DNA of 64,000 nt from Pegoplata infirma (Eukaryota > Arthropoda > Insecta > Diptera > Anthomyiidae). The first letter of the stretch is position 1. Each line of letters opens with the position of its first letter. Shown one piece after another: positions 23,311 to 35,179 of this stretch. A program made the translations under genes and the position numbers. Location: the NCBI GenBank assembly GCA_963921195.1, contig OY992540.1:174501896-174565895 (forward strand). The letters are read 5' to 3'. The notes under the pieces were generated by a model. The model had not been told where the DNA came from. It made no database searches and saw nothing but the letters and a program-made list of their open reading frames with translations.

Positions 23311-23793
23311 ATCGTAACATCGAAAATTTATTTTGTTTATGTAAAGAATAGTTTTCAAAAACTTAAAAAAAGTGATATTTTTCAAGAAATTTTTCAGAGT
23401 TTTTTTTAAAGTTTTAATTTTTTTATATTGTTATATTGTCATATTGTTTTTCAAAAAAATATTTTTTTCTTTAAATTAAATTTTTGAAAAAATCCTAAGT
23501 TTTTTTTTCAAAATGTTCTTCAAAACAGGATAACTAAATATTTCTGTAAAATTAACAAAATAATTAGCTGATTTCTATTATTTTCTAAAATTAAATGACA
23601 GAGAATTGAGTTTATATACTTATTTCAGCAGATATCTGCTAAAAGTTTGCTAATTAAAACTGAAAGTTGTTTTACAGATTTTTCGACAAAGTTTTTCTTC
23701 TGATTGTGAGTATGTAAGAAAAATTTGTGTGTACAAAAACAAACAAAAAAATCCCCCCAAAATCCAAGAGTTGATTCCGCGTCTGCTCCCCTC

Positions 23794-24777
23794 TAAGGTA
23801 TTCTTAAGCTTCCGAATTTTTCTAGCACTTAACGTTTTCGAGAATTACGCATTTGAAAATATATAAAACACCCACTTAGCACTTTTTGGTGATCGACTGG
23901 CACATATTGATGATACTTATGATTTGATTTTTTATAAACTAGACCTCTGGATTCAAGATCTGACAATCAAATTCTTTTAATACTTAGCCCGTCCAAAAAT
24001 CATCAATCCAGTATAGAGTACCTTACTTTACCCTTTACTGGATTGATGTTTTTTGTTTGGGATAATGCATAAGGTTTACATAATGCATGAACAATACAAA
24101 AAAATAATGCCTATGATAATTGGTAGGGGAAAAATTGTGCATATTTTTGATTTTTTTGGCTATGCATTACATAGTAATGCATTACATAACCGTGACCATT
24201 TTAAAAGTTTTGCTGTGATATTTTTATATATTTTTTGGCTATACACTACATGGTAATGCATTACATAACCATTACAATTTTTAAGGTTTTGCTGGTTAAG
24301 GCTCAAATTTGGTTTGTGTGTATTTTTTAAGGGTCCATGTACGTTAAACACTGGTGTATGGTATTATATGACTGGTCGTGGTCGGTTGAACTTTTAGTTT
24401 TATTTTTTATTTTTTGTAATTCACTTTCATATTTTGTTTTCTATTTTTTATATAACCTGACAGAATTAAGTTATTTTGAAGGAAATTGACAATACTGTTT
24501 GGTGCAGTAAATATAATGACAGAATTGTATATACATACATTTATTTTTTTCATTCCCTCGGGAGTTAATAGCAATCACCGGTTTGCAAAACTAATTCACC
24601 AGGAATTGAATAAACATCACGACCTGATTTGCTATTAGCAGTTGGAGATTTGTAAAAATTTTTACAGTAGAGCCACCTTTATTAGCAATTCTATTATACA
24701 TTTACCATGTGTATTTATATTTTTAAATTGAAATATTTGTGCGTTGGTCGCAAATTTTTAATTATGATAAAAATATT
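23794..24777. other. Low-copy-looking DNA with a short tandem duplication
   Basis: No gene. A unit with GGCTATGCATTACATAGTAA at about 24158 and GGCTATACACTACATGGTAA at about 24237 is a tandem duplication with a period near 79 bp. The remainder shows nothing. Confidence 0.4.
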
Positions 24778-24785
24778 CTGTGCTC

Positions 24786-25428
24786 CATTGAAGGGACTAA
24801 TTAATTAAAAAGACCAATTAATTGATGGTTTAATTACCATTTAATTGATGTCAATGGTAATGAAATTTTTTTCATTACCATTGGTTGTATCAATTGGACC
24901 AATTTAATTACTACTAAATTTAATTACAAATGAAAATTAAAAAAAAAAAAATAATAACCATTGGTATGGCATCACTTAAAAAAAAAATAATTACCAAGTA
25001 AAAGTCGTCACAATATTGTCAAAATCGTTAATATTTGGAAATATCTGGAGTTTTTTGTTACATGGTGTTTTAGTTATTTACAAATTATAAACCAAACACA
25101 CATTGATTGCATTTGTATAACACAATATTTAAAATTTTTATTTGCGTTTTGTTTTTTGTCTTTAACATTTTCATATTATTTTTAAAAACATACTTTGATG
25201 TTTAAATTTTTAACTTTTCAAAACAACAAAAATGTGCAAACCAATGGTTTTGAAACCAATTATAATTGGTGTTTTTCAACAATTGGTGCATTTCATTTCC
25301 ATTAGTAATTATTTTTTTCAATTAAAAAAATTTAATTACCATTAAATGGTAATGAAATTTTTTTCATTACCATTGATATCAACCAATGGTAATTAAATTC
25401 CAATGGTAATGAAAAATTCCCATCTATG
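24786..25428. mobile_element. Short hAT copy; empty-site reference for 12349-18138
   Basis: Ends CATTGAAGGGACTAATTA and TTCCCATCTATG with a perfect 8-bp duplication CTGTGCTC at 24778-24785 and 25429-25436. The interior matches the host portions of the 12349-18138 element and lacks the mini-me-like repeat and both CCCGAG elements. Confidence 0.9.
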
Positions 25429-25917
25429 CTGTGCTCTTGATTATTCATACTTTGGATAAACGAATTATTTTTAAAATAGGCTCATTTAATTGACATACAG
25501 TGACTTAAACGTATAATGGAACAGTATATATTTGCTAGCAGTTATTCAAAGGAAAAGTTATCAATACTAAACCTTATTATTAGGGATGAGATTTCCATGT
25601 TTTTTGTCGATAGTCTAAAAATGATACCGACCAATTATCTTTACGAATCAAGAAATTTGCGTTAAAATGGCATCGATTTGTTTTTGCATATTTTTGTCAA
25701 AATGCATATTTTAGCATATTTTGATTTTAATTGCATATTTTGTGCATATTTCCAACTTTGAAGTGCATATTTTGGCATAAATTAGCAAAAACACAAATTA
25801 AAATTTTTTTTCAAAAATTATTTTAAATTTTAAAAAATTATTTTGAAAGTAAGAAAAATATATTTTTTTTTAATTTTGTTTAAGGATTTTCTTAATTTAT
25901 AAAAAAAAAATCTTGCT

Positions 25918-26893
25918 CCCCAGGAAAATTTTTTGGAACAAATTCCTGGTTCAATAGATTCTTGAATATGTTCTACGGTAATCACAACACAATTTTCTAT
26001 GTAAAATTATTTTTCAAAAAAACTACTTGCTCTAAAAAACGATTGCTTTCGGGACAATTTCAAACAAAAATCATTGATTCTGGAATGTTAAGTAGAACCG
26101 GTCAAAGCTTCGAAGAATGAAATCCTTTTTGAATGAATTCTCAAAAAAATCCATTCAATTTTCATAGTCAGTGAATGCATTCGATTTCATAAATCAACAT
26201 GAATGCAGTTCTTGGAATTCGTTCGATTGAATGACCAAAAATGAATGCATTCAATATCTTGTTCATTCGATTTATAAAAATCGAATGCATTCGATTTTTT
26301 ATCATTCCACTGCGAATGCAATCGATTTTTGAAATATATAGACCAAAACGGAGCCAAATTTTAGTCCATAGCATCGCCTACTCTCTTTACATACGATGAC
26401 CCTAATGGGCTCTAATTTTGAATCCAAAAAAATTTGTGTTCCCGAAAATTTAAAAAATGCACATATTAACTGCCATATACAACAAAAAAATGTGATGAGT
26501 GTTAGCGATACTATGAACAAAAAATTGGCTCCGTTTTGCTCTATCTTGGTTTGTTTTTTTAAGTTTTTTATGCAATGAATGAATAAGCCATTCGATTTTT
26601 CAAATTGAATGAAAAGAAAATCGATTGCATTCGCAAGTGAATGCATTCGATTTTAAAAAGTCGAATGAAAAAAAATCGATTGCATTCGATTTTTGAAAGT
26701 CGAATGAAAAATAATGACTCTAAAGTGAATTCATTCAATTCGCTAAAATGTGATTGGGGAATGCAATCACTAAATTTTCATTCAGAATGACAAATCGAAT
26801 TAAGGAATGAAATCCTTCGCAGCTCTGGAACCGGTTGCAGGGTAGTTTAATGCGTTCTGGAACCGATTATTTGGAACATATAATTTTGCTGGG
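25918..26893. mobile_element. CCCAGGAAAATTTT TIR element, copy 1
   Basis: Left end CCCAGGAAAATTTTTTGGAA, right end ATAATTTTGCTGGG, with GAACC(G)GATT-type words inside. It encloses the hAT at 26103-26827. The related element at 47419-48876 has similar ends. Confidence 0.6.
26103..26827. mobile_element. hAT rich in GAATGCATTCGATTTT repeats
   Basis: Ends CAAAGCTTCGAAG and CTTCGCAGCTCTG (inward CAGAGCTGCGAAG), with a perfect 8-bp duplication GAACCGGT at 26095-26102 and 26828-26835. Sub-terminal arms are made of inverted GAATGCATTCGATTTT repeats. The centre holds a second palindrome. The open frames of 60-114 codons lie in the arms and are not genes. Confidence 0.9.
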
Positions 26894-28062
26894 TTTTATA
26901 AAGTTTTAAATGTTACTTTTTAAACCCGGCGTTATTTTTTGCTTTAAAAGAAATTTTTTCCCATGAAAAGAAGATTTTTATTGTACACATTTTATTTTTT
27001 AGTGCATGTTTTAAGGTTTTTAGTGCATATTTTGAATTTTTAGCGCATATTTTCTAGGGTTTCTAAATTCCCGGACTTCTTCAATTCCCGGGAAAGCGTT
27101 TTAAAAAAATCGAATTCCCGGGAATTCCCGGGAATTTTTTTAATAAACCAAATTTTGAGCTTTATCATATAAAAAATATTATATTACAAATTATGGTCGT
27201 AATTTCCAATTTAAACCCATTTTAGATATCTTCTTTTGCAAAATAGTTTTATTAACCTTTAAAATATACGTAGGAAGTTCATAAAGTCTAATATTTGTAG
27301 AAATATTGGACCTTATCACAGTTGTACTTAGTATTTGCATTGATGTATTTCCACTTCATACACAATTTTTCACAAATTGGAAAATATGTATGTATAATAG
27401 AGTGTCCCTTATTTTGGAAATGTTGGAAATGTTGAGACGGTACCCTCTCATTTTTTCCTTTTGACTTAATAACAAAAAAATTTAAAATAAAAAACAAAAA
27501 ATTTTTGGTTTGTATGGAAAAATGATTTTTAAGGCCCCGCTCTTTAAGGCCTCGTCGCGTAGGGAAGGCGTGGTCGTAGGGGCGTAAAATTTTTCCTGAG
27601 TTATTTTTAAGTCAAATGGAAAAAAATTAGCGGGTACCGTAATATTTCCAACATTTCCAAAATAAGGGACACTCTAATGTATAACTTATCCGATTTTAAT
27701 TTTGACTACGTCAACCGTAAGAAGTAGAAGGATTATATTTTAAAGATATATTTAATTATACTTTAAAATTTTAAAATTTATCGGTTTAAGGCATCCGTGC
27801 CAAAATAAGAACACTAATATTCGGAGGATATTAGACTTCTGTTTCATATATGAAATTTTAAGCTTAACAGCAGGTTTGTAATATTTTCTTTAAATATGAA
27901 AGATCTGAATATGAAATAATAAATTTCGAAAATAGAAATCATTGGAATTTTATATTAAGATATTTTTGCCAATTTGAAACCAACCTTTGAAGTGAAATTC
28001 AGTTTCATTCCGTATTTTGACACGCAATCGATAAATAATATGCAAACTGAAGCATATCCTTA

Positions 28063-30777
28063 TAGTCCGGGAGGTCGCGACATGATTTACTAGATCATTT
28101 TAATACGGCTGATTTTCATATATATGATAGGTTATTAAGTGTACACACGAAATTCGGCCGTCAGCTGGCGCACCTCCGGGGGGTACAGCCAGGAGACCCC
28201 GTCAAAGATTCAAAAAAGGGAAAAATTTAAAATCATTTTAATAAACCTGAAGTTTTTATGGTGGATAAACAATGCAGAAAGTATTCCAAAATCAACCGTC
28301 AGCTGGCGCACCTCCGGGGGAATAACCGTCAGCTGCCCCTTCAAAGATGCAAAAAAGTAAAAAATTTACAATCATTTTAATAAAGCTGAAATTTTTATAG
28401 TGAATAAATAATGCAAAAACTATTCCAAAATCAACCGTCAGCTGGCGCACCTCCGGGGGAATAACCGTCAGCTGGCCCTTCAAAGATTTTAAAATTCACA
28501 TACACATACCTAGATTTTTTGTGTAACAAGGATTTTTTATGTTATTGTTTTTACTTTCACAGACTATAATTTTGACTTATCACATTTTTAGATTGATTTT
28601 TGAGTAATTTTTTATAATTAATACAAGCAAAGCTTTTTTTAATTGTCATTTAGTTTATTGTTTTTTTTATATGGGGGTTTTCGTGTGTGTGTTTTTTTTA
28701 TGTGTCCCAAATAGTATAGATAGCTATTTCACTTTTTGAAAAAAAAAATTTTTGAAAAAAAAAAACTATAAAAAATTAAAAAAAAAAAAAAATTTTTTGA
28801 GGGCGGTGGGGTGGTGCGATATGGCCCCTCATCGGGGTCAAAGTTGGGCGTAAAGAGGTTAAAAAAACTCAAAAAGCCCCACAACTGCCCTAGAAACGCC
28901 CCTGGAGGGGTGCTATGTGAGACGAACCTCCAATAATTTTCTGCCCCCAACATTTTTCTTAAACATACCTAACACCTATTTCCAATTCCTAAGGGGGCTC
29001 CCATACAAAATGACATTTTTATAAAATTTGCTCCTACCGATCTAACTGTCCATAGGGTGCCCCTAGAGAAGTAAAATGTATGACCGACCCCCAATATTTT
29101 TTCAACTCCAACATTTTCTCAGAATATACCTACCCTTTATTTTCAACTCTTACATTTTTTTTTTTAAAATACATGTTTTTTTAATGTATGGGAGCCCCCT
29201 TAGGGAGTGGAGATAGGGTGTTATTATGTTCGGGCAAAATGTTGGTAACTAAAAATTAATGGGGGTTGGTCGTAATTTTTACCTCTCTAGGAGGCACGGT
29301 AGGGGCGGCAGGAGCTGGTCTAATAAAACAAATTTATAAAAAATAAAAAAAATGTATGGGGACCACCTTAAGGGTTAAAGATACATTGTAGGTAAGTTTG
29401 CAAAAAATGTTGGAATTAATAAAATAATGGAGGTCGGTCATACATTTGGCTCTACTAGGGGCACTTTAGGGTAAGTTATGGTAGGAATAAACATTTTAAA
29501 AATGTTTTGTATGGGAGCCCTCCTTAGGAAGTGGAAATAGGGGTTAGGTATGTTCAAGAAAAATGTTGGGGGCAGAAAATTATTGGAGGTTCGTCTCACA
29601 CTGCACCCCTTCAGGGGCGTTTCTAGGGCAGTTGTGGGGCTTTTTGAGGTTTTTTACCTCTTTACGCCCAACTTAGAACCGTTTTTTGTGTTCCAAAGTA
29701 AAAAAAAAAAAAAATTTTCAAAGATACCCCACTCCCATCCCACTAAGCGACCCCATACCTCTTAAAGGAAATGACCTAAGCTTTTTTTTGAGTCAAAAAC
29801 AAAAAAAAAGGGCACAATTTGAGGAAAAAGTCAAAAAAGTTTTAAATTTTTAAAAATTTAAAAAAAAAAATCAAATTTTTTTTTTTTTTAATTTTTTATA
29901 ATTTTTTTTCAAAAGACTGAAGAAATAGATATCTATACTATTTGGGACACATTTTGCTAAAAACAATTGGCAAGAAGTTACATGGATGAGAATAAACACC
30001 TCTTTGGCCAAAATTTAAAATTTCGACATCCTCTAACTCAGAGAGTCCTTGACCGATGTCGTTGAAAAATTGTGTCTGAACTACTACCCAATAGGACTAA
30101 CCTTGGTGCAAATTTCATCCCGATCGGAAGATATCGCTTTCAAAAGTTGTGTCAGTTGACACGAAAACCCCCGTATAAAAAAAAAAAAATAAACTAAATG
30201 ACAATTAAAAAAGGCTTTACTTGTATTATTTATAAAAAATTAATCAAAAATCAATCTAAAAATGTGATAAGTCAAAATAATATTCTGTGAAAGTAAAAAC
30301 AATAACATAAAAAATCCTTGTTACACAAAAAATCTAGGTATGTGAATTTTAAAATCTTTAAAGGGCCAGCTGACGGTTATTCCCCCGGAGGTGCGCCAGC
30401 TGACGGTTGATTTTGGAATAGTTTTTGCATTATTTATTCACTATAAAAATTTCAGCTTTATTAAAATGATTTTAAATTTTTCACTTTTTTGCATCTTTGA
30501 AGGGGCAGCTGACGGTTATTCCCCCGGAGGTGCGCCAGCTGACGGTTGATTTTGGAATACTTTTTGCATTGTTTATCCACCATAAAAATTTCAGCTTTAT
30601 TAAAATGATTTTAAATTTTTCAAAATTGAGGAAGTTTAGGCCGTCCTAGTTTTCACATCCCCCGGCTTTGGACCAGCTGACGCCCGATTCGCGTATGTAC
30701 ACTACAATGTCTATAATTTATATGAAAATCAGCCGTATTAAAATGATCGAGTCAAAATGACGCCACCTCCCGGACTA
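28063..30777. mobile_element. AGTCCGGGAGG TIR element with CAGCTGGCGCACC repeats
   Basis: Ends TAGTCCGGGAGGTCGCG and, inward from the right, TAGTCCGGGAGGTGGCG, both followed by ATCATTTTAATACGGCTGAT. A module CGTCAGCTGGCGCACCTCCG repeats three times on the left (about 28150, 28297, 28435) and inverted on the right (about 30365-30545). An AT dinucleotide flanks AGTCC...GGACT on both sides. It hosts 28702-29950. Confidence 0.75.
28702..29950. mobile_element. GTGTCCCAAATAG palindromic element
   Basis: Ends GTGTCCCAAATAGTATAGAT and the matching GGGACAC at 29950. The arms carry CCACAACTGCCCTAGAAACG and its complement (about 28878 and 29620) plus GGGGGCTCCCATACA blocks. It is the innermost level of the stack. 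A partial relative lies at 34650-35175. Confidence 0.7.
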
Positions 30778-31082
30778 TTACTAGTTTTTCATGAAAAAAA
30801 TTTAATTTTTTCAAAGTTTTAATGTTATTTTTAATAAATTGTTTAAAATTGCGTTAAAATGCGTAAATTAAATATATTTTTCTTGAAAAAGTTAGCTACG
30901 AATTCCCGAAATTTCCCGAAGAAAAAATCCCGGGATTATAAGAAAAATATTTCCCGGGAATTCCCGGGAAATTTTTCCCGAATAGAAACCCTAATATTTT
31001 CGATTTTTTAGTGCATGAAAATCTCATCCCTACTTATTATTAAAGACTATGAAAGAGTCAGTTATTTTTGAAGTTTAAAGGT

Positions 31083-32448
31083 GGTGTTAGTTCTACAAAT
31101 GGTATCTGGGAAAGCTGGAAGTTTTGTTTACTCTTTTTTTGTTTAATTTTGCTGGTTATTTTAATTAAATTATATTAATTTATTTTTTTACTATGTATTT
31201 TTTATTTTCAAGAGACGCAACAATAATTTTCGTTCATAATTTTAAAATTTTTCAATGTTTATTTTTCGTTATTCCCAAATCGTTCCCAATACTTTCCAAA
31301 AAAAAGATTGCCATCTATTAATAACGACTTCCTTATTAGTGACACTACTATTCATGACTGTACAAGGGGTAACACTTTGAAAGTAGTGTCTGTAATAACG
31401 TAGTAGTTATCACTAGATGGCAATCTTTTTTTTTGGAAATATTCGGGAACAATTTGGGAATAACGAAAAAGAAACATTAAAAATTTCTAAGTTATGAATG
31501 AAAATTATTGTTGTGACACTTGAAAATAAAAAAATACATAATAAAACAAGTAGAAAAGTTAAATTCGACTTGGTCGAATCTATAAATAGCCTCCACAATG
31601 CCGTTTTACCGTGAAAAAAATTAACAACTTTGATTAGAAATATTTTATTTTGAATAAAAAACTTTTTTTGGCATTTTTGTAAAAAAAAAACAAGAAAAAT
31701 TAAAATTTTTTTTTTTGAGTGTAAAATTTTTTCGAGTGTAAATTTTTTTTTTTTAGAGTAAAAATATTTCTGAGTGACAAAAATACTTTTTAAAGTAGTT
31801 TTGTGGCTTTCCAATGGTTTTAAAGTTTGTTTTTTTAAGGCTCTGTTTTTTCAGCACGTGATTTTAAGATAAAGTGAATCTGAAATTTACGGTTTTGCTA
31901 CTAACTTTTGAACCACTGGACCGATTTGGGTGAAATTCAACACGAACTAAGCCAGGGGAACGATAAATAAATGGCACAAGCTTCAGCATCCTCAGAATAG
32001 CATTTAGAAAGTAATCGTGTTTTTTATCTCGTAAATTCGCGAAAAACCCTTGCTGAAATTCACTATTTTGCTCATAACTTTTGAACCACTGGACCGATTT
32101 TACTGGATTGCAATACCAACCTGACCAGGTTAATGCCCAATATAAGCGCCAAACTTCAGGAGCCTCCGTAAAGTCTTTCAAAAGTTAGCGTATTTTCAAC
32201 AGACAGACGGACGGATATCGCTAGAATCGAACGAGGATCATGAATATATATACTTTATGGGGTCTTATACCAATATTTCGAGGTGTTACAAACAGAATGA
32301 CAAACTTATATATACCCTCTATCACTAGAGTGGAGGGTATAAAAAGAAATTAATATAATTGAATCGAAATAACCAGCTTAATTCAAAGAAAACTAAAAGG
32401 TAAACAAAACTTCCAGCTTTCCCAGATGCTATTTGTAAAACTAACACC
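31083..32448. mobile_element. Palindromic element with GGTGTTAGTT ends
   Basis: GGTGTTAGTTCTACAAAT (31083) faces ATTTGTAAAACTAACACC (32448), followed inward by CTGGGAAAGCTGGAAGTTTTG in both arms. The centre is near 31365. The right arm is interrupted by the mini-me-like repeat at 31546-32345; the left arm near 31160-31200 shows the site unbroken. Confidence 0.75.
31546..32345 (+). mobile_element. mini-me-like repeat, copy 2 (most complete)
   Basis: From ACAAGTAGAAAAGTTAAATT to CACTAGAGTGGAGGGTATAA. It has two AACTTTTGAACCACTGGACC modules (about 31905 and 32077), an AGACAGACGGACGGA core (about 32203), then TATACTTTATGGGGTC and ACAGAATGACAAACTTATAT. About 800 bp, the natural length of the family here. 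No obvious TSD; the target looks like an A-rich run. Confidence 0.75.
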
Positions 32449-32681
32449 AGATACCATATAGACATGCAACACGAGTGCTTATTTTGGTACTTTCAATATG
32501 GACGTGTGCAAAATACTACTAAATTTACTTCTCTGCCTAGAATACGTGTGCCAGTACGTGTGAGCTTTTACATCTGTATTTTCGTTGTTTGTTTATGTTT
32601 TGTATGAAACGTCAAAAGTTACATGCGCGTGCTGCGACTAAGTAATACAAATACATGTTAGAAACTTTTTAGTTTCACCCC
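32449..32681. other. Short spacer, nothing recognised
   Basis: More complex sequence with ACGTGTG motifs between the palindrome and the LINE. No element boundary apart from the LINE start. Confidence 0.35.
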
Positions 32682-33250
32682 TATGACTACGCAAAACTTG
32701 GAGCTGATGGTTTAGCTACCATGGTGCCAGTTTTACCACCACTTCAACACTATAAACTTAAACGGAATTCCATCAATGTTGCAAAGGCAAACAGGAAGTG
32801 GAGAGAACTGACAACATGCAAAATCAGCAGAACTTTGTGGCCAACTTTTGATCAAGGGAAAACTAAATATCTACTATCACTAACGAGAAGAGAATGCCGA
32901 GCTCTGACTGGGATAATAACTGGTCATTGTCTTATCGGCATCCATGCCAAGAATATTGGACTTACTTCAGACGCTAGTTGTAAAAGATGATCTTTACCAG
33001 GGGTAGATGAAACGATGGAACACATACTTTGTCACTGCCCAGCTGTGGCAAGGAGTCGCCGGTCCATTACCGGTCAGATAAGTTTCGGTACTTTGGAGGA
33101 TATAACACAAATGGATCTTGGGATGAAAAGATTCGCAATGACTTTGAACGTGTTTAACTTGCACCGCTAGTGGAAAAAGTTTTGTGGTACCGCTATGGAC
33201 CAAGAGGTCTATGCGAGGTGTCAATCGGACACCGCCACCCTAACCTAACC
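32682..33250 (+). mobile_element. LINE 3' end: end of RNase H and CCHC knuckle, one stop
   Basis: A 162-codon frame runs from 32682 to the TAG at 33168 with a single in-frame TGA at codon 103. It starts in YDYAKLGADGLA, which corresponds to the DELAKLGA end of LINE RNase H domains. It continues LTRRECRALTGIITGHCLIG and ends with the zinc-knuckle region DETMEHILCHCPAVARSR. The TGA replaces a residue of the first Cys pair. A short 3' tail ends CCTAACCTAACC at about 33249, typical of several I/R1/Jockey-group LINEs of flies. Only the 3' end survives; not functional. Confidence 0.85.
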
Positions 33251-34640
33251 ATTTTACTGTTAACTATTTTTCTCTCATTTAATAAGAGCAACTTATCATA
33301 AAATGCAGTAACTTTTGGGAACTTTTCGTTAGCGAGCTAGGAATGGGCTATTATTTTTTAGCCTTTTCGTAAGCGAACAAAGAATGCCTTGCCTCCAATG
33401 ACATCGCCTTTTTAAAGTAATTAACGATGAAATTTGGACGTAATTAGTTACTCATTTTCGTTATAAACCCTAAAGTTAATTAATGGAAGTTTTTGCTGGG
33501 ATGTATTGATTAAAATATAGTCCGCATTCGCTTAGTTTAGCTTTACAAAAAATGTTCTTAATATTAAAATTAGAATAAATTAAAATTAAAACATCAATGT
33601 TGATTTTTAGTTAAGTCCATAGGTATTTTTAGTAACGATATTCAAAATTTCTTACGCTTCATAAAAATTGTATTATGAACATGTGAGCTAAGGACATTTT
33701 GTTGTCATATCAATCCCATATGCCCCGTTAACATTTCGCACAGAAACCCATCACAAATACAAGAATACATGACTTGAGGTAATATTGATGGAAGCACACA
33801 TCAACATAAATAGACGACGTTGTGTTGTAAAATGAAATGAAATACAAAACCAATAAAGGAAATAGCTCTTTATACCTCAGCAGCTTTTCAGTTACCCCCC
33901 CCCCCCCGCCCCGCACCCCAACCAACTTTCTTTACCACCCTCAAACAATAGTATTAACTGAAATGCCATTACCAAGCTACATCCAAACAACATCCGTTTT
34001 TTATCTGAGGTACTAAAAAAGGCCTATGAATATCGTTCATATGGGAATCACACACACACATATGTATATGTTTATGTATGTGTAGTAGCTACATGAAACA
34101 CTATATATTTTAAATACAGGATAATAATTTTTTATTTTCGTTAGAACCGAAAGATGGCAACACAAGTGCCTGCTGCCTGAATAAAGCGTCCTAAAAAAAG
34201 TTAAAATATACATACATATGAATTGAACCATCAGTGGTGCTTCTTGGCCAACAAACGTGGTGTGTGTATGCTTCATTTGTGTACATTATAGTCTCCATCC
34301 ATACATACAAACATACATACATACGTATGTACGTATTATTCCCCATCCACCAAAGCTGTCAAGTTTACTGATGCCTGCTGCCAAGGATATAAACATTTTT
34401 TATCATAAGCATGTTTTTAAAATAAGGATCATTTCTAAGTGTTGTGACATTTGTTGTTTATACGAACAAGTGTAATCGGTTATTTTTATACCCTACACCA
34501 CACAGTGGTTTATTTTATTTTTTTCTTTGGAAATAATTTGCTCCAGATATAGCTAAAATAATTTCGAACTTCGAGTTTGCCCCTATTGGACCTGTAAGAT
34601 TTGGATTTTTATAAAGTGCTAGTAAATGCATAAAAAAAAA
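33251..34640. other. Low-copy-looking island with microsatellites
   Basis: Higher-complexity DNA without TE ends. It includes a striking C-run at 33895-33921, CA/TG runs near 34050 and 34257, and an ACAT array at 34301-34335. A fragment reading TTTATACCCTACACCACA at 34485-34503 resembles the end of the mini-me-like subfamily at 56663-57459. Might be ancestral intergenic DNA. Confidence 0.4.
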
Positions 34641-34649
34641 ACAAGTGGA

Positions 34650-35175
34650 AACGGGGTAGGTATGTTCGAAAAAGGTTCGGTCTTACATTCTATCCTTCTA
34701 GAAGACACCATTGGAGCAGTTGAAGATGATTTAATAAAATAAGTTTATTAAGAGTTGAAGATATAGGGAAGATATATTTTAAGAAAATGTCGGGGTTGTA
34801 AAAAATTTGGGAGTCGGGTTTGTTTAGAAAAAATTTAAAATGAATGCGAGTAGGTATTACACTGCACCCCCCTAGGAGTGACTCCGAGGCAATCGTAGGA
34901 CTTTTTGTGTTTTTTTTACTCTTTTACCGCCACCTTCGTTCCAATGAAATGCCATTTGAATCACAATTGTCTCGGAGTCTCTTCTAGAGGGGTGCAGTGT
35001 TAGACCAACATTAATTCTAAACAAACCTACTCCTTGTCTTCACTCTCAAGTCCTCCCACCTCTCTAACTTACCCAAGGATTCCCCTAGAGGAGTCATAAT
35101 ATTTCAACCTCAACATTTTCTTAAAATATATTTCCCCACTATCTTCAATCCTTAAGATTGTTTGTTGAGTTCCTC
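34650..35175. repeat. Partial relative of the 28702-29950 palindrome
   Basis: GTAGGTATGTTCGAAAAAGG, CACTGCACCCCCCTAGGAGTG and its inverted partner TCTAGAGGGGTGCAGTG (about 34990) repeat the arms of 28702-29950. The ends are missing or decayed. Confidence 0.55.
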
Positions 35176-35179
35176 ACCA

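Larger units (their letters stand above)
19690..23785. mobile_element. Large hAT non-autonomous element of tandem repeats
   Basis: Left end TAGGCGCTGATCCACGGGGG; right end read inward CAGACGCGGAATCAACTC. The flanks CTCCCCTA (19682-19689) and CTCCCCTC (23786-23793) match at 7 of 8. The interior, about 19800-20070 and 20960-22560, is an array of units with the core GAAAAATTT(G/C)TCAGAATCT then (G/A)A(A/C)TTTTTCTATA. The array and the block with GCTCGAGGTCATT (about 22955) are shared with the hAT at 4064-5138. It contains guests at 20074-20958, 21028-21262 and 22263-22533, and a CAGCAG repeat near 23190. No transposase. Confidence 0.75.
27055..30993. mobile_element. Inner hAT with CCCGGGAATTCCCGGG sub-termini
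   Basis: Ends TAGGGTTTCTAAATTCCCGG and TTTCCCGAATAGAAACCCTA, with a perfect 8-bp duplication ATATTTTC at 27047-27054 and 30994-31001. GAATTCCCGGGAATTCCCGG palindromes lie just inside both ends. Its sequence is interrupted by the element at 28063-30777. Confidence 0.9.
25581..31032. mobile_element. Outer hAT of the second nested stack
   Basis: Ends TAGGGATGAGATTT and AAATCTCATCCCTA, with a perfect 8-bp duplication CTTATTAT at 25573-25580 and 31033-31040. Its own sequence is marked by GCATATTTT repeats (25680-25790 and 27000-27050). It is interrupted by a CCCAGG element (25918-26893) and a second hAT (27055-30993). A related copy begins before 62176 and continues past 63150. No transposase. 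Confidence 0.9.

Noticed and set aside
26302..26646. 114-codon frame near 26.4 kb
   Set aside because: Product of the palindromic GAATGCATTCG arms of a hAT; the opposite strand is open too.
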